Positions 35,627 through 44,938 are shown, counted from the first letter of the stretch. The stretch is DNA of 64,000 nucleotides from Pontibacter liquoris (GCF_022758235.1 NZ_JALEBG010000001.1:1054001-1118000); one strand, 5' to 3'. Translations and numbers: made by a program. The notes: generated by a model from the letters alone, not told the origin.

Positions 35627-36133
35627 ATGGAACTGCAAGAAGGAAAAGAGAAGTTCATACAGGCCTGGGGAACACTGGGGTCAAGCTGGGGCATCAGCCG
35701 CACCATGGCCCAGGTGCATGCGCTGTTGCTCATTTCACCAGATCCTTTGAGCAATGAAGATGTAATGCAGGAACTGAGCGTGTCCAGGGGAAACGCCAAC
35801 ATAAACCTTCGCGCCCTGCTGGACTGGGGCCTGATCAGAAAGGAGCTAAGGCCGGGTGAGCGGAAAGAGTACTTCGTAGCCGAGAAGGATATGTGGAAGG
35901 TCGCCAAACAGGTGATCCGGGAGCGACGCAAGCGTGAGCTGGAACCGATGCTGCGGATTTTGGAAGAGCTCAAGCAGGTGGAAGGGACAAAAGGGGACAA
36001 GGAAGGGGAGGCGTTCACCGAGGCGATCAGCAACCTATATGACCTGTCGGCCAAGGCTGACAACACGCTGAGCACGATGCTGCGGGCTGATGAGCACTGG
36101 TTTCTCGGCTCTTTTATGAAATTAATGCGCTGA
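35627..36133 (+). CDS. GbsR/MarR-family transcriptional regulator
   Basis: DNA-binding protein of 168 residues. The winged helix-turn-helix (about 20-90) contains RTMAQVHALLLISPDPLSNEDVMQELS and SRGNANINLRALLDWGLIRKE, the signature of the GbsR subfamily. A C-terminal helical dimerisation part (REKRKRELEPMLRILEELKQ-like) follows. The start at 35627 is chosen because the upstream TTG at 35594 would run through the operator and the promoter box. It almost certainly controls itself and the operon at 36197 through the duplicated operator. Inducer unknown. Confidence 0.9.
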   Translation: MELQEGKEKFIQAWGTLGSSWGISRTMAQVHALLLISPDPLSNEDVMQELSVSRGNANINLRALLDWGLIRKELRPGERKEYFVAEKDMWKVAKQVIRERRKRELEPMLRILEELKQVEGTKGDKEGEAFTEAISNLYDLSAKADNTLSTMLRADEHWFLGSFMKLMR

Positions 36134-36152
36134 TATTTTTTTGTTCAGTATG

Positions 36153-36172
36153 TTTCAATAATTATTGGAAGT
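36153..36172. promoter_or_regulatory. operator copy 2, in front of the DCC/DUF2071/epimerase operon
   Basis: TTTCAATAATTATTGGAAGT, with the perfect 12-bp palindrome CAATAATTATTG, lies 25 bp before the ATG at 36197. Same sequence as copy 1 apart from the central two bases. Confidence 0.72.
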
Positions 36173-36196
36173 TCTAGAAGTTAAATTACTTGTGCC

Positions 36197-37033
36197 ATGG
36201 AAAACAAGTTGATCATCTACGACGGCAACTGCAACGTGTGTGTGGGGCTCCGCGACATGATGCTGCTGCTGGGGCTGGTGGAGCAAAAAGAGTGTGTTGC
36301 CTACACAGCACTCGATGCCCGGTTGAAGCAGCAGGTAAGCGCTGAGCGCTTCCGCAACGAGATGGCCCTGATCGACACCGGCGGTGGGGAAACACGCTAC
36401 GGTGCAGAGGGGGTCTCTTTCGTGCTGGCAGACAAGATCAGGCTCCTGCGGCCCTTGTTTCGTTTCAAACCTTTCTATGTGCTGTTCCAATTTCTTTACA
36501 AAACGCTTGCCTTTAACCGGTACATAATCGCCATTCCCCGCCAGCAGGCGATTGCCTGTGACTGCTATCCCGAGGCCGCAGAGAAGTTCAGGATCAGCTT
36601 CATTGCGCTAGCGGTCCTGCTTGCCGTTTTGCTGACAGCCCTGTTCGGTGTTTCCGTACATGAAGCACTTGGTGTTGCTCCACTGGCCGGAGCGGGGCAG
36701 CTGCTGCTCATCGCCGGCACAGGGTGGGTGATTCATATCTTTATAGCGACCCTCACCCTGCCAAGGTCGCGGACACTGGATTATGTGGGCCACCTGGGCA
36801 CCATCATGGTTGCCGGACTTCTGGTGCTTTTACCCGCTATTCTCTTTTACCTGGTAAGTGGGGTGCTTTTCTACCCCTTGCCCGCGCTAAGCGTGGCATG
36901 CAGCAGCGGCCTGATGCTTTACCTGCATTACAAACGGGTAAAGTACCTGGGCATGCCTCAGCGCTGGACCCTGCAGTGGTTCCTGCTGCTCCAGGCAACG
37001 GCAGTGCTATGGTTAGGGTACTTTCACCTTTAA
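36197..37033 (+). CDS. DCC-family thiol-disulfide oxidoreductase domain fused to a membrane domain
   Basis: Protein of 278 residues. Residues 1-125 match the DCC/DUF393 (YuxK-like) family: IIYDGNCNVCVGLRDMM with C12/C15 and a later region LLRPLFRFKPFYVLFQFLYK. Residues 130-278 hold about five hydrophobic segments (133-152, 165-188, 200-222, 226-246, 258-276) not seen in stand-alone DCC proteins. The CxxC would face the cytoplasm if the N-terminus is inside. First gene of a GbsR-controlled operon: 10 bp to the DUF2071 gene. Function is unknown; a thiol-dependent enzyme delivered to the membrane is inferred. Confidence 0.8.
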   Translation: MENKLIIYDGNCNVCVGLRDMMLLLGLVEQKECVAYTALDARLKQQVSAERFRNEMALIDTGGGETRYGAEGVSFVLADKIRLLRPLFRFKPFYVLFQFLYKTLAFNRYIIAIPRQQAIACDCYPEAAEKFRISFIALAVLLAVLLTALFGVSVHEALGVAPLAGAGQLLLIAGTGWVIHIFIATLTLPRSRTLDYVGHLGTIMVAGLLVLLPAILFYLVSGVLFYPLPALSVACSSGLMLYLHYKRVKYLGMPQRWTLQWFLLLQATAVLWLGYFHL

Positions 37034-37043
37034 TGCGCTTATC

Positions 37044-37727
37044 ATGGAAATGCTGAAGAAACTGCCCATCAGGTATGTGGGGGAACTACACCAGGTGCGC
37101 CTGATCAACTTTTCAGTCGAAAAGGAAGAGGTTTTGCCGTACCTGCCAAAGGATTTGAAGGTGCGCGACTATCACGGCCGCGCTTTGATCTCCCTGGTCA
37201 ACGTGAAGCTGCGTAACATGCGGCCCAGCTTTGCACCCAAGCTCTTGCATTTTGATTACCAGCACATCGGCTTCAGGCTTCTGGTGGATGATGCTCCCTA
37301 CAGCGGTGGTGCGGCCAGAGGCATTTACTTTCTGCGCTCCTTTACGGATAAGGCGCTCATAGTGCAGGGAGGACGCTATCTCACAAACTATAGGTTGGAG
37401 AAAGCCCTCATCACGAACACCGAAAACCGTTTTGAACTGAGGCAGGGTGAAACGTATCTGACGTATACGTTGCATGAGGACAGGCCGCAGAAGGTAAGGC
37501 CAGCGCTACAGGAAATGATAGGGGCGCTGGACAGGGCCTACTCCCACATAGACGGCCAACTGGTCAGGGTACGAATCATGCGGGAACGCTGGCCGATCGA
37601 GTGGATGTCCTGCGAGGGCTTTGAAACCAGCTATTTTCAGACGGCCCGCTTCGAAGGAGCCTTCCAGGTGCGGGACGTGATTCATTACCAGTGGTTGCCA
37701 CCCATGCCGGTTGTCCCATGCGCATAG
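37044..37727 (+). CDS. DUF2071-family protein (YqjF-like)
   Basis: Protein of 227 residues without membrane segments. The pattern PIRYVGELHQVRLINFSVEKEEVLPYLPKDLKV, ALISLVNVKLRNM and YFLRSFTDKALIVQGGRYL is that of DUF2071, a beta-rich fold related to acetoacetate decarboxylase-like barrels. No enzymatic activity is established for the group. Its stop overlaps the start of the next gene by 10 bp, implying coupled translation. Confidence 0.8.
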   Translation: MEMLKKLPIRYVGELHQVRLINFSVEKEEVLPYLPKDLKVRDYHGRALISLVNVKLRNMRPSFAPKLLHFDYQHIGFRLLVDDAPYSGGAARGIYFLRSFTDKALIVQGGRYLTNYRLEKALITNTENRFELRQGETYLTYTLHEDRPQKVRPALQEMIGALDRAYSHIDGQLVRVRIMRERWPIEWMSCEGFETSYFQTARFEGAFQVRDVIHYQWLPPMPVVPCA

Positions 37728-38605
37728 TGGTGCTTGGTGGCAACGGTCAGCTGGGCACGCGGGTACTAAAGCATCTGCTGCAGGATTACCCGCAGGCACA
37801 GGTACTGGGGTGTGCACGAGCCGAAAGCATGGCTTCTGTAAAAGAGGATAGGCTGTTATCACAGCACCTGCTTTCATTTGATCCCTTCAAAGAGTCCTGG
37901 GGGAAGCTGGGCCGGGTGGATGTGCTGGTTAACTGCATCGGCATTATCAGGGAGACGGCCGCACTTGATTTTGAGCAGGCGCACATAGGCTTAGCGCAGC
38001 TGATGCTGCAGCATCGGGAGCTGCTCGGGAACCCGAGGATCATACAGCTGTCTGCTTTGGGCGCAGCCCTTCCTTGCCCTTCCCGGTTTCTGAGCACCAA
38101 GGCGCAGGCCGACAGTGCGCTGTTGAAACACCCGAATGTCGTGGTAGTACGGCCATCCATCGTCTGTACACCGAATACGATGCTGAGCCGGAAACTGCAG
38201 GTGCTGAAAAAGCTTTGCCGGCTGTCGTTTGGGGTGCTTCCTTTCCCGGAGCGGTTACTCAAGACAAAGCTGCAGCCGGTGATGATGGAAGACCTGGCTG
38301 CCCTTATTTCCCGCCTCTGCCTGCAAAGCCCCTACAGAGGAGTTGTGGAGGTGGGAGGGGCAGATGTTTATGCTTTAAGGCAGCTGCTGGCCCTGGTGCC
38401 GACCTGTCAGAAAATAGTGCCTGTCCCGCAGGCTTTGTTCGAAGCCCTGCTGCCAGTGGTTACGACGCTTTTTCCGGCGTTGCTGGACAGGGAGCAGCAA
38501 GTGCTGCTTCAGCAGGATAACCTAGCAGACAGCAGTGAAAGTGAACGTATATTAGGCAGGAAAATGGCAGGTACTGGCGCGTTTTGGAGGAGGGAGTTGG
38601 AGTAG
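37718..38605 (+). CDS. NAD(P)-binding epimerase/SDR-like protein
   Basis: Protein of 295 residues with an N-terminal Rossmann motif IVVLGGNGQLGTRVLKHLL, NCIGIIRETA and later STKAQADSALLKHPNVVVVRPS, which places it among atypical extended SDRs (NmrA/complex I NDUFA9-like). The catalytic YxxxK appears altered (around LSTKAQAD), so it may bind rather than turn over a substrate. The ATG at 37718 lies inside the DUF2071 gene; an upstream GTG/ATG at 37691 would add nine unrelated residues. Last gene of the operon. Confidence 0.82.
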   Translation: MRIVVLGGNGQLGTRVLKHLLQDYPQAQVLGCARAESMASVKEDRLLSQHLLSFDPFKESWGKLGRVDVLVNCIGIIRETAALDFEQAHIGLAQLMLQHRELLGNPRIIQLSALGAALPCPSRFLSTKAQADSALLKHPNVVVVRPSIVCTPNTMLSRKLQVLKKLCRLSFGVLPFPERLLKTKLQPVMMEDLAALISRLCLQSPYRGVVEVGGADVYALRQLLALVPTCQKIVPVPQALFEALLPVVTTLFPALLDREQQVLLQQDNLADSSESERILGRKMAGTGAFWRRELE

Positions 38606-39818
38606 ACCAATGCGAACAGGTAGCGGGACAGGCGAAACCGAAGGGGAGACCAGCTGTTTCTATCAAACCCCAAAAAACCGCTCCAGGTGAGATGAAGCCG
38701 TTTTTAATTCCCCTAGTGTCCAGGAGCCCATCTTATCCCGAAGAGGTCCAGAAAGAGGCGTAGGGCTCGCCTTAAAGCGCAACATGTATTTCTTTGATAT
38801 CTTAAATTTAAGATCTGTTTCAGGAAGCTATAACGTTGTTTTGCGTTTGCCATCTACCACCCGCTGCGGATGGCTTGCGTTGCATGCGATCCAGCTTACT
38901 CAGGCTCCCTTCTTGCACGGAAGTTTGGTTTTGCCAGGTTCCGCCAAAACCCCGGTAAGCTTTCAAAGATACCCTGCCTGGCAGATTTTTATGTCCCTGA
39001 ATAAAGTTTGATTCCTTGTTCTCGCTTTATCAGCGGGGAAGCTACCTGCTTTTCCACTGACACAGTTCAGCCGGCTGAAGAACCCGCTGCCTAATCGGCT
39101 GGCCCGCAAACAAAGAAGTTAACTAAGGCTTCAGCTAAAATAGGAGAGGGTATCTGAAGCAAAATAATTTATTTGTTCCTTTTCTGTTAGGCTGGAGCAC
39201 AGGACCTGCTTATTTAACTAAAAGAGAAGGTGTTTGAGGTTCACTGTTTAGCTTAGAGAATCAAATTACTGTCCTGTTTTGATAAAGGCGTCCCTGCTGT
39301 TTTTAGCCTATTGGATTCCCTGAAGATTCATCTATATTTGAAGTTTGTTTAAATAAAATTAGGCGAGCACGCTGTCTTAGATTTACCTTGGTGTATTGGG
39401 GCGGCTTTCCAGCTATTTTATTTTCTTGTTCATGCGATTGGATAGTGTCATTTAAGTAATTACAGGCATTTCTTTCTATTATTTTATCTTTATCTATGTT
39501 CTTTTTGCTCAAAGCTTAACATCCTCGATGTCTTCGTTGAACCCGAATGGTTCTTGTCAGAAACTATCAAATTCTTACCGTTTGTTTTTAAGAGTTAATG
39601 CTCAAAGAGCAAATACGCTTCAGCAGATAATGAAACTCAAATAGCGGTTGTCTTGAATTTGATATTGAAATAAGCTTTTAAACACAGGAATCATCATCGT
39701 GCATCGAATAACCGGCTTCCAGGCAGATAATTAAAAATTTCGTCTCTTTCGGGGCCCATTCTTACAAGCAGTATACATCCATCTGTGCTAGTTCATTTCT
39801 AAACCCTTTTCTAAGTGT
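38606..39818. other. 1.2-kb AT-rich spacer, no gene recognised
   Basis: The composition drops to AT-rich. Frames at 38784-39011 (plus, 75 codons) and 39303-39512 (minus, 69 codons, lysine/asparagine rich) have no motif or support. A perfect 16-bp palindrome ATCTTAAATTTAAGAT lies at 38799-38814 and could be an operator. The region may contain decayed genes or the long leader of the Kelch gene. Confidence 0.5.
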
Positions 39819-42800
39819 ATGCATAAAACCTTTACTTTCAAATCTGCCTTTCAGGCTTTCATCGTATTGTTTTGTATCCTATTGTCCATCATTGCTCCAG
39901 CCCAGACACCAAAGTGGGCTTACCTGAAAGGGGATAAAAATGCAACGCGGTACGGCGTTTATGGCACGCTAAACACAGCAGACCCTGCAAACCAGCCCGG
40001 TGAGCGGCAAAATGCTGTTACCTGGGAGTTGGATGGCAAACTGTACTTGTTCGGCGGTTCGGGTTATACCGAAAAAGGGTGGGGTACTATGAATGATCTT
40101 TGGGAGTTTGACCATGCGACGGGCAATTGGCGATGGCTCAAAGGAAGCAAAGAGCCCGTTTCTACGGCGGTGTATGGTACATTTGGAGTAGCAGCACCTG
40201 AAAACACACCCAATGGCCGGACGCAGGCTTCCGGATGGGCAGTAAACGGTAAACTGTACCTGTTTGGCGGAAGTAACGGGTCATCAGGCAGTTATAATGA
40301 CCTGTGGGAATACACTATTGCCACGGGCTACTGGCGATGGATTAAAGGCAGCAACACAACCGGAGCAAAAGGGACCTATGGCACACAGACAGTTGCCGCT
40401 GCAACAAACATACCCGGTTCCCGATTAGGCGCTATGACCTGGGCGGTGGGGACCAAGCTTTATTTATTTGGTGGGTATGGTTGGCGTGCCGCTGGATCCT
40501 ATTCAGAGGATTCTCTTAATGATCTGTGGGAATACGATACCAGTACGGGCAACTGGAAATGGCTAAAAGGCAGCAGCAGTTCGGGTACAGGGAGCTGTGG
40601 CACTTACGGTACGATGGGCACAGCAGCCGTTGGTAATAACCCAGGTTCCAGGTCAGATGGAACGGTATGGGAAAGTGGCGGCAAACTCTATTTATTTGGC
40701 GGAAGCGGTTTCGGTGCCTATACAAGCAATGGGTGCCAGTCAGGGCAATTAAATGACCTATGGGAATATAACCCGAGCACCAATTACTGGCGCTGGCTAA
40801 AGGGAAGCAACCTGCTCAATATGTCTCCGACATACGGCACCAAAGGCGTTGCAGCTGTTGCTAACACGCCCGGCAGCCGACGAGGTACCTATAGCTGGAA
40901 GCAGGGCAGTAAATTATACTTGTTTGGCGGGCTGGGATACAACACCACCTATGGCTTTAACAACGACCTGTGGGAATATGACATAACAACGAATGTGTGG
41001 CGCTGGCTATCAGGAGGCAATACAGTCGGTCAAAATGGTGTATATGGCACCCAGCAGATAGCGGCTGCAGCCAACACACCTGGCGCCAGGTATTCCGGTA
41101 TGGCATGGGCAACTGCTGGAAAGCTATACTTGAAAGGTGGAATCGGGTTTGACGCAGAGAGCCAGGGAAGTCTGACAGACCTTTGGGAGTTTGATGTAGT
41201 TTCCGGGCAGTGGCGTTGGATGAGCGGGAGTAAACATGCCACCAAGGCAAGTGTCTTTGGCGTGCAAGGAGTAGCCTGTACTGAAAATACACCCGGGGCG
41301 CGGTACGGAAGTGCCACCTGGCAGGTAAACGGCAAGATGTATCTTTTTGGGGGAAGTGATAACACAGGTAAATACAACGATTTGTGGGAGCTTGATCAGG
41401 CAACCGGGAAATGGCGCTGGTTGAAAGGCTCGAAAAAAACAGACGATGCCGGTGCCCTGGGAACACAAGGCATTGCTGCCCCCGGGAATGTGCCTTCTGC
41501 ACGGTCGCAAAGTGTAAGTTGGAGCATGGGCAATAAGCTTTACCTGTTTAGTGGGGATAATGCGCTGAATGATCTATGGGAATATGATCTAGCATCAGGC
41601 AACTGGCGCTGGCTTAAAGGAAGCAGCAGTTGGAGTACCAGTATGGGCACGTACGGCACACAAGGGACAGCAACGGCAACAACTACCCCCGGTAAACGAT
41701 CAAATGCCTTGGGCTGGGCAAGTAAGGGTAAATTGTATCTGTTCGGTGGAAAAGGATATGCAACCTCAACGTCTCAGGAGGGCTACCTGAACGATATTTG
41801 GGAATATGACCCTACTACTGGCAACTGGCGCTGGATAAAGGGCAGTAATGCGATCTATCCATCGGGAAACCCATACGGTACGGGTAGCACGGTAACCCCG
41901 TCCGGGTTATTTGGAAGTCAGGGATGGGAGCTGGACGGCAAATTATTTATGTTTGGTGGAGCGGATGATAATTTGAGAATGAACAGCAGCCTATGGTTGT
42001 TTGATCTGGCAACAAACAACTGGTCGGTTATCCATGATAGTAGCCAACCTGAATACGGAACAAAAGGAATAGCTACCAACAACACAAATCCGGGAGGCAG
42101 ATGGCTGCCGGCAACCTGGGTGAGCAATGGTAGGCTTTACCTGTTGGGCGGAAGTACTTATCCTACTGACAACACTTACCAGGTTAAAAATGATGCCTGG
42201 GAGTTTGACATAACTACAAGCCAGTGGCGATGGTTGTCAGGAGAGCAGGCTATTCAGCAGAACAGCATCGCAGGAGCGCAGGGAGTGGCATCCTCAATGT
42301 TTAGTCCAGGAGCCAGAGCAGGAGCAGCTTCTTGGATGGCGGGTCATAACCTCTACTTTTTCGGCGGCAGCGGGTTTGCCGAGTTAGGGGGGGCTGATCT
42401 CCAAAATGATCTTTGGATGGCTGTGTTGCCGCAGCCTCCGGTGATGGCATCGCAGCCCCAAAGTATTAAAGTCAATGAAGGATCAAATACGTTCTTTCAG
42501 GCGGAGGCTACCGGAACAGACCTGGCGTATCAATGGCAGGTAAACACAGGCAACGGAATATTTACTAACATCATCAACGGCCCCTTTTATAGTGGGACTA
42601 CAACCAATCGCCTGGAGATAAGCGGAGCAGGTGCTCTATTAAATGACTACACCTACAGGCTGGTAGTAAGCAATGGTTTCACGGTAGCATCCGAAGCGGC
42701 AACCCTCACTCTAAACCGTGCACCAGGTGCGCTTGACCTTTCTTCTTTGACAATTGACGAAAATATAGTTGCTAACACGGTGGTAGGTATTTTTACTACG

Positions 42801-43844
42801 ACAGACCCGGATGGTGATAATCGCTTTACCTACTCATTGGAAGCAGGTACGGGCGGAGTGGATAATGGGGCTTTCACAATCATCGGTGACCAGCTTCAGA
42901 TAAAGGCTTCTCCTGATTTTGAAACCCAAGCCACCTATTCCATAGTGGTCCGAACAACCGATCCAGATGGCCTGTATTTCCAAAGAGCCTTTGAAATTAC
43001 GGTAAATGATATGGATGATACCCCACCTACAGGCTCGGTAAGCATAAACAATGGGGACGCCTATAGTAAATCAGGGGATGTTATGCTTACCCTAACGACA
43101 GGAGATGCTACACAAATGCGCTTCACAAATGACCAAAGCAGTTGGGGAACTTGGGAAGGAGTTGCCCTGACGAAACAGTGGACGCTGGCAGCGGGTGATG
43201 GCGCAAAAACAGTATACATGCAGCTAAAAGATAATGCCGGCAATATTTCTGTTCCTTTCACAAGCAACATCCTGCTGGACACGACACCTCCGACCGTAAG
43301 CATTCGAAACGAAGTTCCCGCTAATAATTTAGATTCCTTTCTGCTGCAAATCGTTTTCAGCGAGGATGTCAATGGCTTTACAGCGGATGCTGTAACATTG
43401 GCGGGTGCTACAAAAGGGACATTCGCAGGTTCTGGAAATTCTTACACCTTGGTGGTTACACCACTGGACAAGGGGGTGCTTACGGCGAATATAGCGGCGG
43501 GAGCAGCCACCGATGCGGCAGGCAACAGTAATGTGGCGGCAACTCCGTTCTCTTTAACAATCACCGGCCTGCATGAACTAGAGAAATACGCAACGCTTTT
43601 GATTTCACCTAACCCAGTAAAGCAGCAGGGTAAGTTACAGATGCAGGTATCGGGGCTGAAGGGGAGACATTTTCAGGTTCTAGTAGTTGATGCTAAAGGA
43701 CAGCAGCAATGCCAGCGGAATTATACGGTAACGCATGGAGAAGTTAATGAAGAACTGTCATTAGCTAACTTGGCTGCGGGCATCTATTTCCTGCAGTTCA
43801 CGGATGGAACAACTTCCAGTACGAAGAAGATTGTAATCCAATAA
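39819..43844 (+). CDS. giant secreted Kelch-repeat / Ig / cadherin-like protein with T9SS sorting domain
   Basis: Surface or secreted protein of 1341 residues. A signal peptide spans about 1-29 (IVLFCILLSIIAPAQ). Residues about 30-875 contain twelve Kelch-like repeats of about 70 residues, each with GARxG..W...GKLYLFGG and DLWEYD..TGNWRWLKGS elements (GKLYLFGG variants at each repeat). Then an Ig-like domain (about 880-965), a cadherin-like domain (968-1070; TIDENIVANTVVGIF, TTDPDGDN), two further Ig-like domains (1075-1250) and a T9SS sorting domain (about 1262-1341; ISPNPVKQQGKLQ, GIYFLQFTDG). It likely folds as one or two beta-propellers on a stalk, for adhesion or polysaccharide binding. 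A 21-bp perfect terminator hairpin follows. Confidence 0.9.
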   Translation: MHKTFTFKSAFQAFIVLFCILLSIIAPAQTPKWAYLKGDKNATRYGVYGTLNTADPANQPGERQNAVTWELDGKLYLFGGSGYTEKGWGTMNDLWEFDHATGNWRWLKGSKEPVSTAVYGTFGVAAPENTPNGRTQASGWAVNGKLYLFGGSNGSSGSYNDLWEYTIATGYWRWIKGSNTTGAKGTYGTQTVAAATNIPGSRLGAMTWAVGTKLYLFGGYGWRAAGSYSEDSLNDLWEYDTSTGNWKWLKGSSSSGTGSCGTYGTMGTAAVGNNPGSRSDGTVWESGGKLYLFGGSGFGAYTSNGCQSGQLNDLWEYNPSTNYWRWLKGSNLLNMSPTYGTKGVAAVANTPGSRRGTYSWKQGSKLYLFGGLGYNTTYGFNNDLWEYDITTNVWRWLSGGNTVGQNGVYGTQQIAAAANTPGARYSGMAWATAGKLYLKGGIGFDAESQGSLTDLWEFDVVSGQWRWMSGSKHATKASVFGVQGVACTENTPGARYGSATWQVNGKMYLFGGSDNTGKYNDLWELDQATGKWRWLKGSKKTDDAGALGTQGIAAPGNVPSARSQSVSWSMGNKLYLFSGDNALNDLWEYDLASGNWRWLKGSSSWSTSMGTYGTQGTATATTTPGKRSNALGWASKGKLYLFGGKGYATSTSQEGYLNDIWEYDPTTGNWRWIKGSNAIYPSGNPYGTGSTVTPSGLFGSQGWELDGKLFMFGGADDNLRMNSSLWLFDLATNNWSVIHDSSQPEYGTKGIATNNTNPGGRWLPATWVSNGRLYLLGGSTYPTDNTYQVKNDAWEFDITTSQWRWLSGEQAIQQNSIAGAQGVASSMFSPGARAGAASWMAGHNLYFFGGSGFAELGGADLQNDLWMAVLPQPPVMASQPQSIKVNEGSNTFFQAEATGTDLAYQWQVNTGNGIFTNIINGPFYSGTTTNRLEISGAGALLNDYTYRLVVSNGFTVASEAATLTLNRAPGALDLSSLTIDENIVANTVVGIFTTTDPDGDNRFTYSLEAGTGGVDNGAFTIIGDQLQIKASPDFETQATYSIVVRTTDPDGLYFQRAFEITVNDMDDTPPTGSVSINNGDAYSKSGDVMLTLTTGDATQMRFTNDQSSWGTWEGVALTKQWTLAAGDGAKTVYMQLKDNAGNISVPFTSNILLDTTPPTVSIRNEVPANNLDSFLLQIVFSEDVNGFTADAVTLAGATKGTFAGSGNSYTLVVTPLDKGVLTANIAAGAATDAAGNSNVAATPFSLTITGLHELEKYATLLISPNPVKQQGKLQMQVSGLKGRHFQVLVVDAKGQQQCQRNYTVTHGEVNEELSLANLAAGIYFLQFTDGTTSSTKKIVIQ

Positions 43845-43898
43845 TAAAGTATTATAAAAGCTAAGACAACAGGTATAGAAAGCCTGTGCCTGGATAAT

Positions 43899-43954
43899 AC
43901 TACCCCTATAAGCGCCTTTAGTAGATTCAAAGGCGCTTATAGGGGTAGTCTTTT
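43899..43954 (+). terminator. strong intrinsic terminator of the Kelch gene
   Basis: A perfect 21-bp inverted repeat: 43899-43919 pairs with 43929-43949 around a 9-base loop, followed by CTTTTA. It starts 55 bp beyond the stop. The stem is unusually long for a bacterial terminator. Confidence 0.85.
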
Positions 43955-44304
43955 ATGAAGCGTATCGAAAAGCTTGTATAAGGTACAGGGACATACCGTA
44001 TACCTGTACGTTAGACACTGTTTCGGATGGCATGTTACAAGTAGGCTGCTTAATCAATAGAGACCAGTACTGCGAAGATGGAGCAGTTTTACTCGTGATC
44101 TGGCAGCTGCGAAAGCCCTAACCCAAAATTTAATTTGCGAAGTATAACCCCTGCTGATATTTGACAATGCATCAGCTTCACTATTGCGACTGGTTTCTAG
44201 TACATGTCCTAAGTAGAGGCAAGTATAGAAGGCTTTTATGGGTATCATGATGATTGTAAAGAAGCTAAGTAAACCCGCAGCATGGATACCAAACGAATTT
44301 TAAT
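43955..44304. other. intergenic spacer, no gene recognised
   Basis: 350 bp between the Kelch terminator and the DUF1801 pseudogene. A 64-codon minus-strand frame (44054-44248) shows no recognisable feature. Confidence 0.5.
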
Positions 44305-44652
44305 ATGGAAATCAATCGTATGCATGATCAATTAACCGAATTTCTCAATAAAGCCTCAGAAGAGCAAAGATGTATTATGATAGCTGTTCGAGATTTGTTG
44401 CATGCGACCGGACCGAACGTGGAAGAAAGCTATTAATGGGGCAGGTCAGTTTTTAAGAAGGTCAAAAACTTTGCTTATCTCACTACAGCAAAAGATTATG
44501 TAACACTAGGCTTTTTTAATTGCCAGAACCTTCACGACCCAAACCATTTACTGGATGGTACTGGAAAGAATATGCGACATATTAAAATCAAGCATGCAGG
44601 TGAGATAGATGAGAAGCTGCTAAAAGAATGGTTTCAAAACTGCGTTAAATAA
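44305..44652 (+). pseudogene. DUF1801 (YdhG-like) gene interrupted by one in-frame stop
   Basis: Reading from the ATG at 44305 in one frame gives 115 codons that match the DUF1801 family (iron-chaperone/YdhG-like): start MEINRMHDQLTEFLNKASEE, then ESY-stop-WGRSVFKKVKNFAY, YVTLGFFNCQNLHDP, LLDGTGKNMRHIKIKHAG and EIDEKLLKEW. A single TAA at 44434-44436 replaces the residue expected before the conserved WG. The frame is otherwise intact, so the inactivation looks recent, or the base call may be wrong. DUF1801 proteins are small cytoplasmic proteins of uncertain function. Confidence 0.75.
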
Positions 44653-44668
44653 GAAGGCGCTACCCCCC

Positions 44669-44938
44669 GTGCGACAAGTACTATTTACTTATACGCGCGC
44701 TTGTCTGCCATGGCGGCATTACCCGCTCCACGCTACTGCGTTAGATCATGCGTTGCCTGAGCAGCATTTGCTGACCACGCCGAAAGTCCATAATGGTTAT
44801 GTGGCTACCATAAAAGACGGGGAGCAAATCCCTACACAAATACTCGTGTGGGCTGCCAGCGTGCTGGGTACTTTTTTGGAAAATCTGCCATCTGCTTCTC
44901 TTCTACAGGCAGTAGATTCTCGTTTAATCAGGCACTAA
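44669..44938 (+). pseudogene. remnant of an NDH-2-type NADH dehydrogenase
   Basis: The 89-codon frame contains TPKVHNGYVATIKDGEQIPT followed by QILVWAASVLGTFLENLPSA, which resembles the region of type II NADH dehydrogenases where a gly-rich 'DG..I.T.TLVWAAGV.G' strand-turn occurs. The FAD and NADH Rossmann motifs are missing, so only a fragment of about 50 residues survives. The first third of the frame is not recognisable. Its end overlaps the 3' end of the convergent kinase gene by 15 bp. Confidence 0.45.

Noticed and set aside
38784..39011. 75-codon plus-strand frame
   Set aside because: No recognised features. It contains the palindrome at 38799, which is better read as a regulatory or structural site.
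39819..43844. periodic DNA repeats in the Kelch gene as a possible CRISPR or satellite array
   Set aside because: The repeats are about 210 bp, follow the reading frame and encode Kelch units. There are no spacer-repeat units of CRISPR size.
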